Notes under the pieces: generated by a model | Told to the model about the DNA's origin: nothing | What the model saw: only the letters and a program-made list of their open reading frames with translations | Databases searched by the model: none | In this document: in pieces, positions 1 through 5,621 of the stretch | How the letters are laid out: each line of letters opens with the position of its first letter | Position numbering within the stretch: position 1 is the first letter of the stretch | Position numbers and translations under genes: made by a program | Assembly: GCA_022729835.1 (NCBI GenBank) | Contig: DZBC01000064.1 | Location: 1-9,830, forward strand | Source of the DNA: Sulfuricurvum sp. | GTDB lineage: Bacteria > Campylobacterota > Campylobacteria > Campylobacterales > Sulfurimonadaceae | Length of the DNA: 9,830 nt | Direction of reading: 5' to 3'

Positions 1-52
1 CAAGTGGCCGGATGTTCTGCGCGATTGGTGGCCGGATGCGCCGTTATATGCA
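1..52. mobile_element. Terminal end of an IS21-like insertion sequence (rest lies left of the window)
   Basis: Read on the minus strand from position 52 inward, the sequence starts TGCATATAACGGCG and then carries two copies of CATCCGGCCAC with starts 24 bp apart (plus-strand GTGGCCGGATG at 4-14 and 28-38). The other window end carries the same arrangement in the opposite orientation (9778-9830). A 5'-TG terminus followed by several spaced internal repeats is a known property of IS21-family ends, where they are transposase binding sites. The downstream sequence (from 53) is the interior of a recognisable AAA-ATPase-like gene, which fixes the junction to within a few bases. No transposase coding sequence is in the window, so the family assignment is an inference from end structure. 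Confidence 0.7.
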
Positions 53-249
53 AACAGCTCTTTGTCACCCGAAAAGATCATCCGCAAGGTATCGAGAAAG
101 AGCGACTTACCGAAGCGGCGGGGACGGGAGAGGAAGTAGTAGGCACCGTTTTGGATCAGATCCAGCGCGATGGCTGTTTTATCGACGTAAAGATAATTCT
201 CTTGCAAAATCGTCTTGAGCGTCGAGATTCCGATGGGCAGTTTTTTCAT
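1..249 (-). CDS. AAA-ATPase-like family protein, 5' fragment cut by an insertion sequence
   Basis: The minus-strand reading frame starts at ATG 247-249, 9 nt after AAGGAG (259-264), and stays open to the window edge (83 codons). Residues 1-66 are native: KKLPIGIS near the start, YLYVDKT at 20-26, and SRPRRFGKSLFLDTL at 41-55, a P-loop-like segment. This is the N-terminal signature of the AAA-ATPase-like family, whose full members are usually over 500 aa with a C-terminal PD-(D/E)XK-like nuclease domain. The exact role of these proteins is unsettled. After residue 66 (KELF) the translation enters the IS end (AYNGASGHQ...), so the family sequence stops there. The rest of the ATPase and the nuclease region are missing from this copy, and the fragment is almost certainly non-functional. 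The 3' part may lie beyond the IS copy in the genome. Confidence 0.8.
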   Translation of the reverse strand, partial: MKKLPIGISTLKTILQENYLYVDKTAIALDLIQNGAYYFLSRPRRFGKSLFLDTLRMIFSGDKELFAYNGASGHQSRRTSGHL

Positions 250-258
250 GGGGCGCAT

Positions 259-282
259 CTCCTTACATGTAAGGGCATTATA
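259..282 (-). promoter_or_regulatory. Promoter -10 and ribosome binding site of the AAA-ATPase-like fragment, with palindrome between
   Basis: On the minus strand a consensus TATAAT lies at 277-282 and AAGGAG at 259-264, 9 nt before the ATG at 249. No good -35 is visible, which is common in Campylobacterota. The 14-bp perfect palindrome CCTTACATGTAAGG (261-274) fills the space between them, covers the expected transcription start (about 270) and shares bases with the ribosome binding site. Confidence 0.55.
261..274. repeat. TTACATGTAA palindrome, copy 1 (the only intergenic copy)
   Basis: CCTTACATGTAAGG is a perfect 14-bp palindrome, with its core at 263-272. It lies in the 5' untranslated region of the AAA-ATPase-like fragment and overlaps that gene's ribosome binding site. 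Confidence 0.85.
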
Positions 283-365
283 GCGTAGCGGTGAGGGGAA
301 GTTTTTAAGTCGAGTGAGGCTAAGCAGCGCAGCAGCGACGCCTATTTGGCTACGGCTTTGAGTAG

Positions 366-1604
366 CTAGAGCGACTGCAACATCTCCTCAAAACGGTTGA
401 CCCGCTCCATCGCTTCGACGATGAGCAGGTTGATCTGCTCTATGTCGATGGCGTAGGTGCGGACAAAGGGCAGCAGGGCGTTAAGGTCTGCGTGTTCGAT
501 GGAGCGGGTCATGGTGAGCAGTTCGCCCCAGGCGCTTTGGGCCTCGAACATCGCCTCTTCGATCTCGCTTGAGACGTTGAGTTTGCGCAGAAAGCTGCGG
601 TGATCGACTCCGAGCAGCAGGTGGATGAGCGAGAGCATTCCGACCAGATAGGCGGTGTGCATCATTGCTCTGGTGGGGTTTTTGTAGCGCAGACGTACAA
701 GCCCCTGCATGATCTCGGTGCGGTTGATGACCATCAACAGCAGAGGGTGATTGAAGCCTTTTTGGTTGTGTTTGGAGAGCATTATCAGCAGCAGCCAGTC
801 GCCTAACGGTTTGCGTCCAAGCAGCGTCACGATCTGCGCTATGGAGGTGATGGGGCGCGAAAAGGAGAAGAACGAAGAGTTGATGAATTGCATGAGCTGC
901 AGCGCGAGCACATGGTGGCGCTCGATGGCGCTGACGATCGTCTCGACGCTCTCATCGCTTTGAAGCTGGGCGCGGATGCTGAGGATCGACTCTTGATCGC
1001 TGCTAAGCGAGTCACTCTCCATATCGCTTGGGCGTTCGATGTAATAGCCCTGAAAATAGCGCACGCCGCCGCTTTGGTAGTGCTCCATTAGGGAGTCGTT
1101 TTCAATCTTGGCGGCAATCACGTTTGTGCCGTGGCGCTGCAGTGCTTCGGCAAGTTTCAGCGCCAAAGCGGGATCACTGCGCAGGGCGTCGATCTTCACC
1201 GTATCGACGTAGCGCAGCAGAGGTTTGAGCAGCGAGGCGGCATCGGGCTTGACATGTAGATCGTTGATGGCAAAGCGGTAGCCTTGCGCATGAAGACGAT
1301 TGAGTAGCGGTGGCAGCGCCTTATCCTGCAGACTCTGTTGCAATAAGCTCAGCACAAAACGCTCTTTGGGAAGGGCGCCGATCAGATCTTTGCTCAAAAA
1401 CGCCGTATCGACCTTTAAAAATCCCTTGTAACTCCCCAGCACCCGTTCGATACCGAAGGTGTGCAGCAGTTGATCGAGTACTGAGGCGGTGATGGAGATA
1501 TCGCTGTAGATGCCCTGATCGTCACGCTCTTGTCGGTAGAGAATATCATACCAGCAGATGCTCTTGTCTGAGCCGATAATCGCCTGACGGCCGATAATGC
1601 CCAT
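366..1604 (-). CDS. EAL-HDOD signalling protein with degenerate EAL domain (YuxH type)
   Basis: 412 aa with two domains. Residues 1-200 follow the EAL (c-di-GMP phosphodiesterase) fold: GRQAII at 5-10, a conserved VDTVKID strand at 133-139 and QGYYIERP at 185-192. The catalytic motifs are lost: the EAL signature is replaced by YDILYR (19-24), the DDFG motif by NDLH (114-117), and the AEGVE motif by AAKIE (164-168). Residues about 205-395 are an HDOD domain (LQLMQFINSSFF at 235-246; ITSIAQIVTLLG at 252-263), an HD-like helical fold without the metal-binding His-Asp. This architecture is known for proteins that act in signalling or as scaffolds rather than as enzymes, so cleavage of c-di-GMP is unlikely. 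There is no signal peptide or membrane segment. The ATG lies 3 nt after the Uma2 gene's stop, with GGAG inside that gene's last codons, so translation is probably coupled. It is the last gene of the minus-strand run. Confidence 0.88.
   Translation of the reverse strand: MGIIGRQAIIGSDKSICWYDILYRQERDDQGIYSDISITASVLDQLLHTFGIERVLGSYKGFLKVDTAFLSKDLIGALPKERFVLSLLQQSLQDKALPPLLNRLHAQGYRFAINDLHVKPDAASLLKPLLRYVDTVKIDALRSDPALALKLAEALQRHGTNVIAAKIENDSLMEHYQSGGVRYFQGYYIERPSDMESDSLSSDQESILSIRAQLQSDESVETIVSAIERHHVLALQLMQFINSSFFSFSRPITSIAQIVTLLGRKPLGDWLLLIMLSKHNQKGFNHPLLLMVINRTEIMQGLVRLRYKNPTRAMMHTAYLVGMLSLIHLLLGVDHRSFLRKLNVSSEIEEAMFEAQSAWGELLTMTRSIEHADLNALLPFVRTYAIDIEQINLLIVEAMERVNRFEEMLQSL
1249..1258. repeat. 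TTACATGTAA palindrome, copy 2 (degenerate)
   Basis: TGACATGTAG on the plus strand keeps the ACATGT core plus one flanking base. On the coding (minus) strand it reads CTA CAT GTC A, giving Leu-His-Val at residues 116-118 of the EAL-HDOD protein, exactly where a DDFG motif would sit. Confidence 0.5.
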
Positions 1605-1607
1605 GGG

Positions 1608-2159
1608 TTACTCCAGACCCTCAAACAAGGATTCGACTTCAAGTGCGCCTTCGATACACGGAGCGAGCGAAAGCATCTCGGTGCCGCTAAACCCCCGTAC
1701 ATACCAGTAGCGACCATCGAGCAGCCGGTAGTGATCGACGATACGGTTTTCGGGATCGACAAGGTAGTAATTTTGGATACCGCAGAGCTCATAAAGCTCT
1801 TTTTTGACCCCTTTGTCCTTTTTGGCGGTAGAGGGGGAGAGGACTTCAAAAAGGGCGCAGGGGCGCTCAGTGTTGCTGCACCAAAGCATCACGTCGGGTT
1901 GCACCACATGCGTGCTGCCGCGACACTGTAGTTTGAGATCATACGGGGCGATACGGGCTTTACATGTAGGTGTATCGCGGGTAAGGTTTTTTAGAAGGGT
2001 TGCGATGTTAAGTACCGTATCTTGATGCGCTGCGCTTGCGCCCGCCATCATGTGTATTTCTCCAAATATCAGCTCACAGCGCTCACCTTGGCGCAGACTT
2101 TGATCAATCGCGAGATACTCTTCATAGGTATAAGAATCCAATTTGCGTGCTTCATCCAT
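1608..2159 (-). CDS. Uma2 family protein (DUF820, restriction-endonuclease-like fold)
   Basis: 183 aa, the usual length for the family. The pattern is complete: YTYEEYLAI at 10-18, CELIFGEIHMMAGAS at 28-42, a conserved H45, QPDVML at 87-92, FEVLSPST at 104-111, then D115, K119/K120 and Y123 before YYLVDP at 131-136. Uma2 proteins belong to the PD-(D/E)XK nuclease superfamily; E34, D89 and E105 with the following lysines are the likely catalytic set (inference by motif). They are abundant in cyanobacteria and scattered elsewhere. Their natural substrate is not established, and activity on DNA is predicted from the fold only. The ATG at 2157-2159 has AAGGAG at 2166-2171 and overlaps the end of the MtfA-like gene by 8 nt. 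An extended -10 at 2180-2188 suggests it can be transcribed apart from the genes before it. The stop is 3 nt before the EAL-HDOD start. Confidence 0.9.
   Translation of the reverse strand: MDEARKLDSYTYEEYLAIDQSLRQGERCELIFGEIHMMAGASAAHQDTVLNIATLLKNLTRDTPTCKARIAPYDLKLQCRGSTHVVQPDVMLWCSNTERPCALFEVLSPSTAKKDKGVKKELYELCGIQNYYLVDPENRIVDHYRLLDGRYWYVRGFSGTEMLSLAPCIEGALEVESLFEGLE
1960..1969. repeat. TTACATGTAA palindrome, copy 3 (one mismatch)
   Basis: TTACATGTAG on the plus strand. On the coding strand of the Uma2 gene it reads CT ACA TGT AA, giving Thr-Cys-Lys at residues 65-67, in a variable stretch before the conserved PYDLKL. Confidence 0.75.
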
Positions 2160-2997
2160 GAAAAACTCCTTGTGCGTCGATTATAGCACCTCGGCCTTCA
2201 AAAGGGGCTTCGCAGCCCCATAAGATGGGGTCAAAGCCGTAGATGCGTTTTAAAATCTCATAGAGTTCGCCCAGCTCTTGCTGTAGCCGTGCGGGGGTTT
2301 GGATGAAGCGCTCTGAGGCGACGGCGAAGAACTCCGCGTCGTTTTCAAAGGCGTATTCGCCCAGTACGTCGCATGAGGGCGGCAGGCTCTCACTCTGTGC
2401 TACATTGTCGCTAAGCTGTTCAAAACAGTCAAAAAGCGCATCATCCAAATCCTCTTCATAATCGATAATATGGGCGAGTTCATGAACGATCACATTGTGC
2501 TCGCTTGGCGTAAATGCCTCATGCTTTGCCTCCTCCCATGAGAGTGCCATGCTCTCTTCATATGCCTGACCGTCAAGCTCCGCTAGCCCGCGCGTCACGA
2601 TGCCACCCTCATTGATGAGCTCTTCGTACGCGAAGCCTTCGGCGTAGAAGATGATGTGTTGCGGATACTCCAGACGAGCACTCCGCCCCAGCGCAAGCAC
2701 GGCAGCGTAGAAGGCAACGACAATGCGCATTTCGTCGCTTACATGTACGCCTGATCCTTCAAAACTGCGGGTGTGCACAAAACGTAGAATGTTGCGCTCG
2801 ACATTCATGCGCTCGTCCTCACTCAGGGCGCAAAACAGTGCAATCTTCTCCAGCGTAGTGCGCCACGCTTGGGGAAAAGGCAACTGCTTCAAGGAGGCTT
2901 CGCGCCGCCGACGCGCTAAGGTCCACCCCAGATAAAAGAGCGTAAAAAGGCCAAAAAGTGTCCCGATGATCAGCGCGAGTGCGAGATCATAAGGCAT
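2152..2997 (-). CDS. mtfA: MtfA-like zinc-dependent peptidase (M90 family) with N-terminal membrane anchor
   Basis: 281 aa. Zinc site: HELAH at 172-176 (two His ligands and the catalytic Glu), followed by NDAEFFAVASE at 219-229, whose E222 is the likely third ligand; SERFIQTP is also typical of MtfA. Residues about 6-27 form one hydrophobic helix followed by the Arg-rich ARRRRE, which suggests an inner-membrane anchor with the peptidase domain in the cytoplasm. In Escherichia coli MtfA binds the repressor Mlc (DgsA) and thereby controls glucose uptake genes; that link cannot be assumed here, as no Mlc or phosphotransferase gene is in the window. The start codon directly follows the uup stop (TAG-ATG, 0 nt), and the 3' end overlaps the Uma2 gene by 8 nt, so it is almost certainly cotranscribed with both. 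An internal promoter for the Uma2 gene sits within its last codons. Confidence 0.87.
   Translation of the reverse strand: MPYDLALALIIGTLFGLFTLFYLGWTLARRRREASLKQLPFPQAWRTTLEKIALFCALSEDERMNVERNILRFVHTRSFEGSGVHVSDEMRIVVAFYAAVLALGRSARLEYPQHIIFYAEGFAYEELINEGGIVTRGLAELDGQAYEESMALSWEEAKHEAFTPSEHNVIVHELAHIIDYEEDLDDALFDCFEQLSDNVAQSESLPPSCDVLGEYAFENDAEFFAVASERFIQTPARLQQELGELYEILKRIYGFDPILWGCEAPFEGRGAIIDAQGVFHG
2166..2188 (-). promoter_or_regulatory. Internal promoter (extended -10) and ribosome binding site of the Uma2 gene
   Basis: On the minus strand TGCTATAAT (2180-2188) is a TGn-extended consensus -10, lying 20 nt before the Uma2 ATG; AAGGAG at 2166-2171 is 6 nt before it. No -35 is seen at the right distance. 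The site lies inside the last codons of the MtfA-like gene, so the Uma2 and EAL-HDOD genes may have expression independent of uup. Confidence 0.55.
2739..2748. repeat. TTACATGTAA palindrome, copy 4 (one mismatch)
   Basis: TTACATGTAC on the plus strand. In the MtfA-like gene it reads GTA CAT GTA A, giving Val-His-Val at residues 84-86, just before the conserved DEMR. Confidence 0.75.
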
Positions 2998-4947
2998 CTA
3001 GGCACCGCGCTCTAACTGCTCTTTTTTTTCTTCAATCCCCAACAACAACTCGATTTTGGCTTCGTATGCCGTTTCGAGCGTTTCGAGCTCACCAGCCAGT
3101 GTGCTTAAGCCCTTTTTCCCGTAGCATTCCGGGTTACTGAGACACTGTTGCAACTGCGCAATCTGTACTTCCATCGCATCGATTTCAAGCGGAAGCGATG
3201 CCAGCAGCTCTTTCTCTTTGTAGCTGAGTTTTTGGGCTTTGTCGCTTTTGGGCTTTACATGTAAGGGTTTTTCCTCTTTGACGCGCTCACGCTCCATCTC
3301 GTCGAGCTGGGCTATTTCACGTTCGATTTCGAGGTATTCGGTGTAGGGTTGGTAGGACTCTTCGATGGTGCCGTCGCCTTTGAAGATAAAGAGCTTCTTG
3401 GCGATTTTGTCCACAAAAAAGCGGTCGTGGCTTACCAGCACCACTGCTCCTGGGAAGTTTTGGAGCTGCTCTTCGAGGATGTTGATGGTGGGGATGTCGA
3501 GGTCGTTGGTGGGTTCATCGAGGATCAAACAGTCCACTTTTTTGGCAAAGAGCAGGGCCAGCGCGACGCGGTTTTTTTCGCCGCCGCTGAGGATGCCGAC
3601 CTTTTTGTCCAGAAACTCTTTGGGGAAGAGGAAGTTTTTCAGGTAGCCGTAGACGTGGTAGCTCTTGCCCTGTACTTCGATGCGATCCCCGCCCAGCGGG
3701 CAGAAGGTTTCGATGAGGTTTTTTTCATCATCGAGCATTTCGCGGTGCTGATCGAAGTAGCCGATGCTAAATTCGCCTTGCTTGATGACGCCCAAGCTGG
3801 GTTTTAGGCGGCCCAGCAGCGCTTTGAGTAGGGTTGATTTGCCGCTGCCGTTGGGGCCGACGATGGCGATGACATCTTTTTGCAAGATGCGCGTCGTGAA
3901 ATCAGAAATCAGGGTGCGCCCGCCCAGCGTGATGCCCAGATGGTTCACCTCAAAGAGCATCTTTTGGCGGTTGACGCTCTTGTCGCGGTTGAAGTGTTTG
4001 GCTTCGCGCTGCAGCTCCACTTTCATTTTTTGGATCTGCGCGGGGTTGGTTTTGGCCGCTTCACGCAATCCCATCAGCCGATCTTTACGCCCTTCGTTGC
4101 GCTTAAGCCTTGCTTTGACGCCGCGTGAGAACCATGCGTTTTCGGCTTTGAGCAGGCGCAAGAGGTCTTCGTGGGTTTTTTGCATGTTCTCCAGCAGCGC
4201 CTCTTTCTGCTCCAAGTAGCTGCTGTAGCCGCCGCGAAATTCGCGCAACTGAGCGTTATCCACTTCGACGGTTTTGGTGGCGATCTGATCGATGAAGTAG
4301 CGATCATGCGAGATGAAGACGAGTGTGAATTTCTCTTTGAGAATCAGCTCTTCAAGAAACTCCACCATATAGACGTCAAGATGGTTGGTCGGCTCATCGA
4401 GCAGCAAAACATCGGGTTTTTGTAGCAGCAGCGAGGCCAGAGCGACGCGGCGCTGTTCACCGCCGCTAAGCATCGTGACGGGTTTGTCTTCAAATGCGAC
4501 GAGCTGAAAATGTAAGATGATACGCGAGATCTTATCATCGAGGTTCCACGCGTTGTGATGATCGAGCAGATGGGTGATGCGCGCATGTTCGGCGAGTAAC
4601 TCTTGATTCTCAAAATGATCCGCAAGCAGTATTGAGAGCTCATCAAAGCGGATTTTGGCGGTTCTTAGCTCATCTAAACCCGCTTCGACCGCTTCGCGTA
4701 CGCTGTGGCCTTCGGCAAATTTCGGGACTTGCGAGAGCATTTTGATCTGGAGGTTTTGGCGGGTGATGCGCTCACCCGCATCAAAGTCAAGCGAGCCCTC
4801 GGCGATCTTCATCAGCGTCGATTTGCCGCTGCCGTTTTTGCCGACGATGACAATGCGCTCTCCTTCATCAATGTGAAAAGAGACGTTTTCAAGGATTTTT
4901 TGGGCTTCGAAATTTTTGGAGATGTTGAGCAGGTCGATCAGGGCCAT
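2998..4947 (-). CDS. uup: ABC-F ATPase, Uup type
   Basis: 649 aa, full length for Uup. Two ABC ATPase domains without membrane helices: first domain with Walker A GKNGSGKST 36-44, signature LSGGEQ 160-165 and Walker B LLLDEPTNHLD 181-191; second with GPNGSGKST 364-372, LSGGEK 453-458 and LILDEPTNDLD 474-484. A charged linker (about 240-330) separates them, and a Lys/Glu-rich C-terminal region (about 570-649) looks like the coiled-coil domain characteristic of Uup. The NDLDIPT ending of the second Walker B also favours Uup over EttA. ABC-F proteins act on the ribosome; E. coli Uup is additionally linked to replication restart and transposon precise excision. All catalytic motifs are intact. 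The ATG is 20 nt downstream of the previous gene's stop with only a weak ribosome binding site (AAAAAGTAG), and the stop abuts the MtfA-like start. Confidence 0.93.
   Translation of the reverse strand: MALIDLLNISKNFEAQKILENVSFHIDEGERIVIVGKNGSGKSTLMKIAEGSLDFDAGERITRQNLQIKMLSQVPKFAEGHSVREAVEAGLDELRTAKIRFDELSILLADHFENQELLAEHARITHLLDHHNAWNLDDKISRIILHFQLVAFEDKPVTMLSGGEQRRVALASLLLQKPDVLLLDEPTNHLDVYMVEFLEELILKEKFTLVFISHDRYFIDQIATKTVEVDNAQLREFRGGYSSYLEQKEALLENMQKTHEDLLRLLKAENAWFSRGVKARLKRNEGRKDRLMGLREAAKTNPAQIQKMKVELQREAKHFNRDKSVNRQKMLFEVNHLGITLGGRTLISDFTTRILQKDVIAIVGPNGSGKSTLLKALLGRLKPSLGVIKQGEFSIGYFDQHREMLDDEKNLIETFCPLGGDRIEVQGKSYHVYGYLKNFLFPKEFLDKKVGILSGGEKNRVALALLFAKKVDCLILDEPTNDLDIPTINILEEQLQNFPGAVVLVSHDRFFVDKIAKKLFIFKGDGTIEESYQPYTEYLEIEREIAQLDEMERERVKEEKPLHVKPKSDKAQKLSYKEKELLASLPLEIDAMEVQIAQLQQCLSNPECYGKKGLSTLAGELETLETAYEAKIELLLGIEEKKEQLERGA
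3255..3264. repeat. TTACATGTAA palindrome, copy 5 (perfect)
   Basis: A perfect 10-bp copy within uup. The coding strand reads TTA CAT GTA A, giving Leu-His-Val-Lys at residues 562-565, in the non-conserved hinge between the second ATPase domain and the C-terminal coiled coil. Confidence 0.85.
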
Positions 4948-4964
4948 GAAACTACTTTTTAGCT

Positions 4965-4973
4965 ATTTTAGCA
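4965..4973 (-). promoter_or_regulatory. uup: Possible extended -10 promoter for uup
   Basis: On the minus strand TGCTAAAAT resembles the extended -10 before the Uma2 gene (TGCTATAAT), one base off consensus. It lies about 17 nt before the uup ATG and overlaps the last codons of the 101-aa gene. The resulting leader would be only about 10 nt, so uup may instead be read mainly from upstream. Confidence 0.35.
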
Positions 4974-5273
4974 CAAACGGCGCATCGCTACCCAGCAGGC
5001 GATGGCGTAGTCAGAGTAGGGGTGTTCAAGTTGATGGCGCGGGATGGCGTCGGCGCGGAGTTTAGCGCGGACAATGCCTATGATCAGATAACCAAGCAAG
5101 AGGGCAAAAAAAGCCATAACAGCGTCAAAACGCGCCCAAACCAAGAGCGCAAGCAGCAAAGCGGCACTCTTGAGTGAGAGTGTGATTAGCCAGACATAGA
5201 CCTTACATGTAAGGGTGTCGGGGGTCGGTGTGGGTTCGATCATATCGATGGTGTGCGGTTCCATGCGTGCCAT
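4968..5273 (-). CDS. Small two-helix membrane protein, unknown function
   Basis: I do not recognise this 101-aa protein. About 25 hydrophilic Pro/Thr-rich residues are followed by two hydrophobic stretches (about 25-47, WLITLSLKSAALLLALLVW, and 50-69, AVMAFFALLLGYLIIGIV), then a basic, mostly hydrophilic tail ending in Cys. It is probably an inner-membrane protein. The start is uncertain: the first ATG (5271-5273) lies within a TATAAT box (5272-5277), so a transcript made from that box would begin near 5265 and start translation at the second ATG (5262-5264), almost without a leader. No convincing ribosome binding site precedes either ATG. The stop is 20 nt before uup, so the two are probably cotranscribed. 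It contains one perfect TTACATGTAA copy in frame, and its GC level matches its neighbours, which supports it being real coding sequence. Confidence 0.65.
   Translation of the reverse strand: MARMEPHTIDMIEPTPTPDTLTCKVYVWLITLSLKSAALLLALLVWARFDAVMAFFALLLGYLIIGIVRAKLRADAIPRHQLEHPYSDYAIACWVAMRRLC
5201..5214. repeat. TTACATGTAA palindrome, copy 6 (perfect, 14-bp arms)
   Basis: CCTTACATGTAAGG is identical over 14 bp to copy 1. On the coding strand of the 101-aa gene it reads CTT ACA TGT AAG, giving Leu-Thr-Cys-Lys at residues 21-24, just before the first membrane helix. Confidence 0.85.
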
Positions 5274-5277
5274 TATA
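5272..5277 (-). promoter_or_regulatory. TATAAT -10 box overlapping the first ATG of the 101-aa gene
   Basis: A consensus TATAAT on the minus strand shares bases with ATG 5271-5273. There is no TGn extension, and the nearest -35-like element (TTGATA, 5300-5305) is 22 bp away, which is too far. If used, it moves the start of the 101-aa gene to the second ATG. Confidence 0.35.
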
Positions 5278-5332
5278 GCGCACTTTATGACGATTAAAAT
5301 ATCAATATTTAATACTTAATTCGTCAATCTAG

Positions 5333-5360
5333 TTGCGTTCATTTAAGTCGTCATTATAAA
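5333..5360 (+). promoter_or_regulatory. Probable promoter of the 62-aa gene and the protease-prmC group
   Basis: TTGCGT (5333-5338), a 16-bp spacer and TATAAA (5355-5360) lie in the AT-rich divergent intergenic region (about 5278-5403), roughly 44 nt before the ATG at 5404. Both hexamers deviate from consensus. A second AT-rich candidate (TTTATATT, about 5383) is too close to the start codon. Confidence 0.4.
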
Positions 5361-5403
5361 AAAAAGGTATCCTTTGCAAAATTTTATATTCAAGGATCAA
5401 ATA

Positions 5404-5592
5404 ATGCGTGAACCAACACTCGATCAAATCGAAGACTATAATACTCTCAAGGGAGAGAAAAAACGGATTGTATGGGCAGTGATCATTGCAGGGCTGATTA
5501 TCGGTGTGATTTTCGCTACGGCCAAATGGGTTTACAGTGATGTAGACGACGAGATTCAGACTGAGAAAGTCGGCAGGATACCGGTGCAATAG
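5404..5592 (+). CDS. Small single-helix membrane protein, unknown function
   Basis: 62 aa from ATG 5404, preceded by AAGGA (5392-5396) at 7 nt; an in-frame TTG at 5374 would add ten residues but has no ribosome binding site. A charged N-terminus (REPTLDQIEDYNTLKGEKKR) is followed by one membrane helix at about 22-44 (WAVIIAGLIIGVIFATAKW) and an acidic tail (SDVDDEIQTEK). The lysines before the helix suggest an N-in, C-out orientation, with the acidic tail in the periplasm. I recognise no family. It ends 29 nt before the M48 protease start on the same strand. A small protein partner of that protease is a possible role, suggested only by position. Confidence 0.7.
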   Translation: MREPTLDQIEDYNTLKGEKKRIVWAVIIAGLIIGVIFATAKWVYSDVDDEIQTEKVGRIPVQ

Positions 5593-5593
5593 A

Positions 5594-5616
5594 TGGTACA
5601 ATGGCGCCAAAAAGGA
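5594..5616 (+). promoter_or_regulatory. Extended -10 and ribosome binding site that fix the M48 protease start
   Basis: TGGTACAAT (5594-5602) is a TGn-extended -10 one base off consensus, and AAGGA (5612-5616) lies 5 nt before ATG 5622. An earlier in-frame ATG at 5601 overlaps the -10 and has no ribosome binding site, so 5622 is the better start. Confidence 0.4.
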
Positions 5617-5621
5617 ATGCG

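Noticed and set aside
4..288. Plus-strand open frame at the left edge
   Set aside because: It is antisense to the AAA-ATPase-like fragment and runs through the IS end and that gene's promoter; the translation matches no family.
289..365. Possible terminator after the EAL-HDOD gene
   Set aside because: The stretch is rich in GCAGC-like words, but I could not draw a stable stem followed by a T run on the minus strand.
3349..4219. Long plus-strand open frames (about 150 codons each) opposite uup
   Set aside because: They lie antisense to a fully conserved ABC-F gene, have no ribosome binding site, and their composition mirrors the uup codons.
5297..5310. AT-rich inverted repeat AAATAT-CA-ATATTT in the divergent region
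   Set aside because: Arms of 6 bp made only of A and T in an AT-rich spacer are expected by chance; not enough to call an operator.
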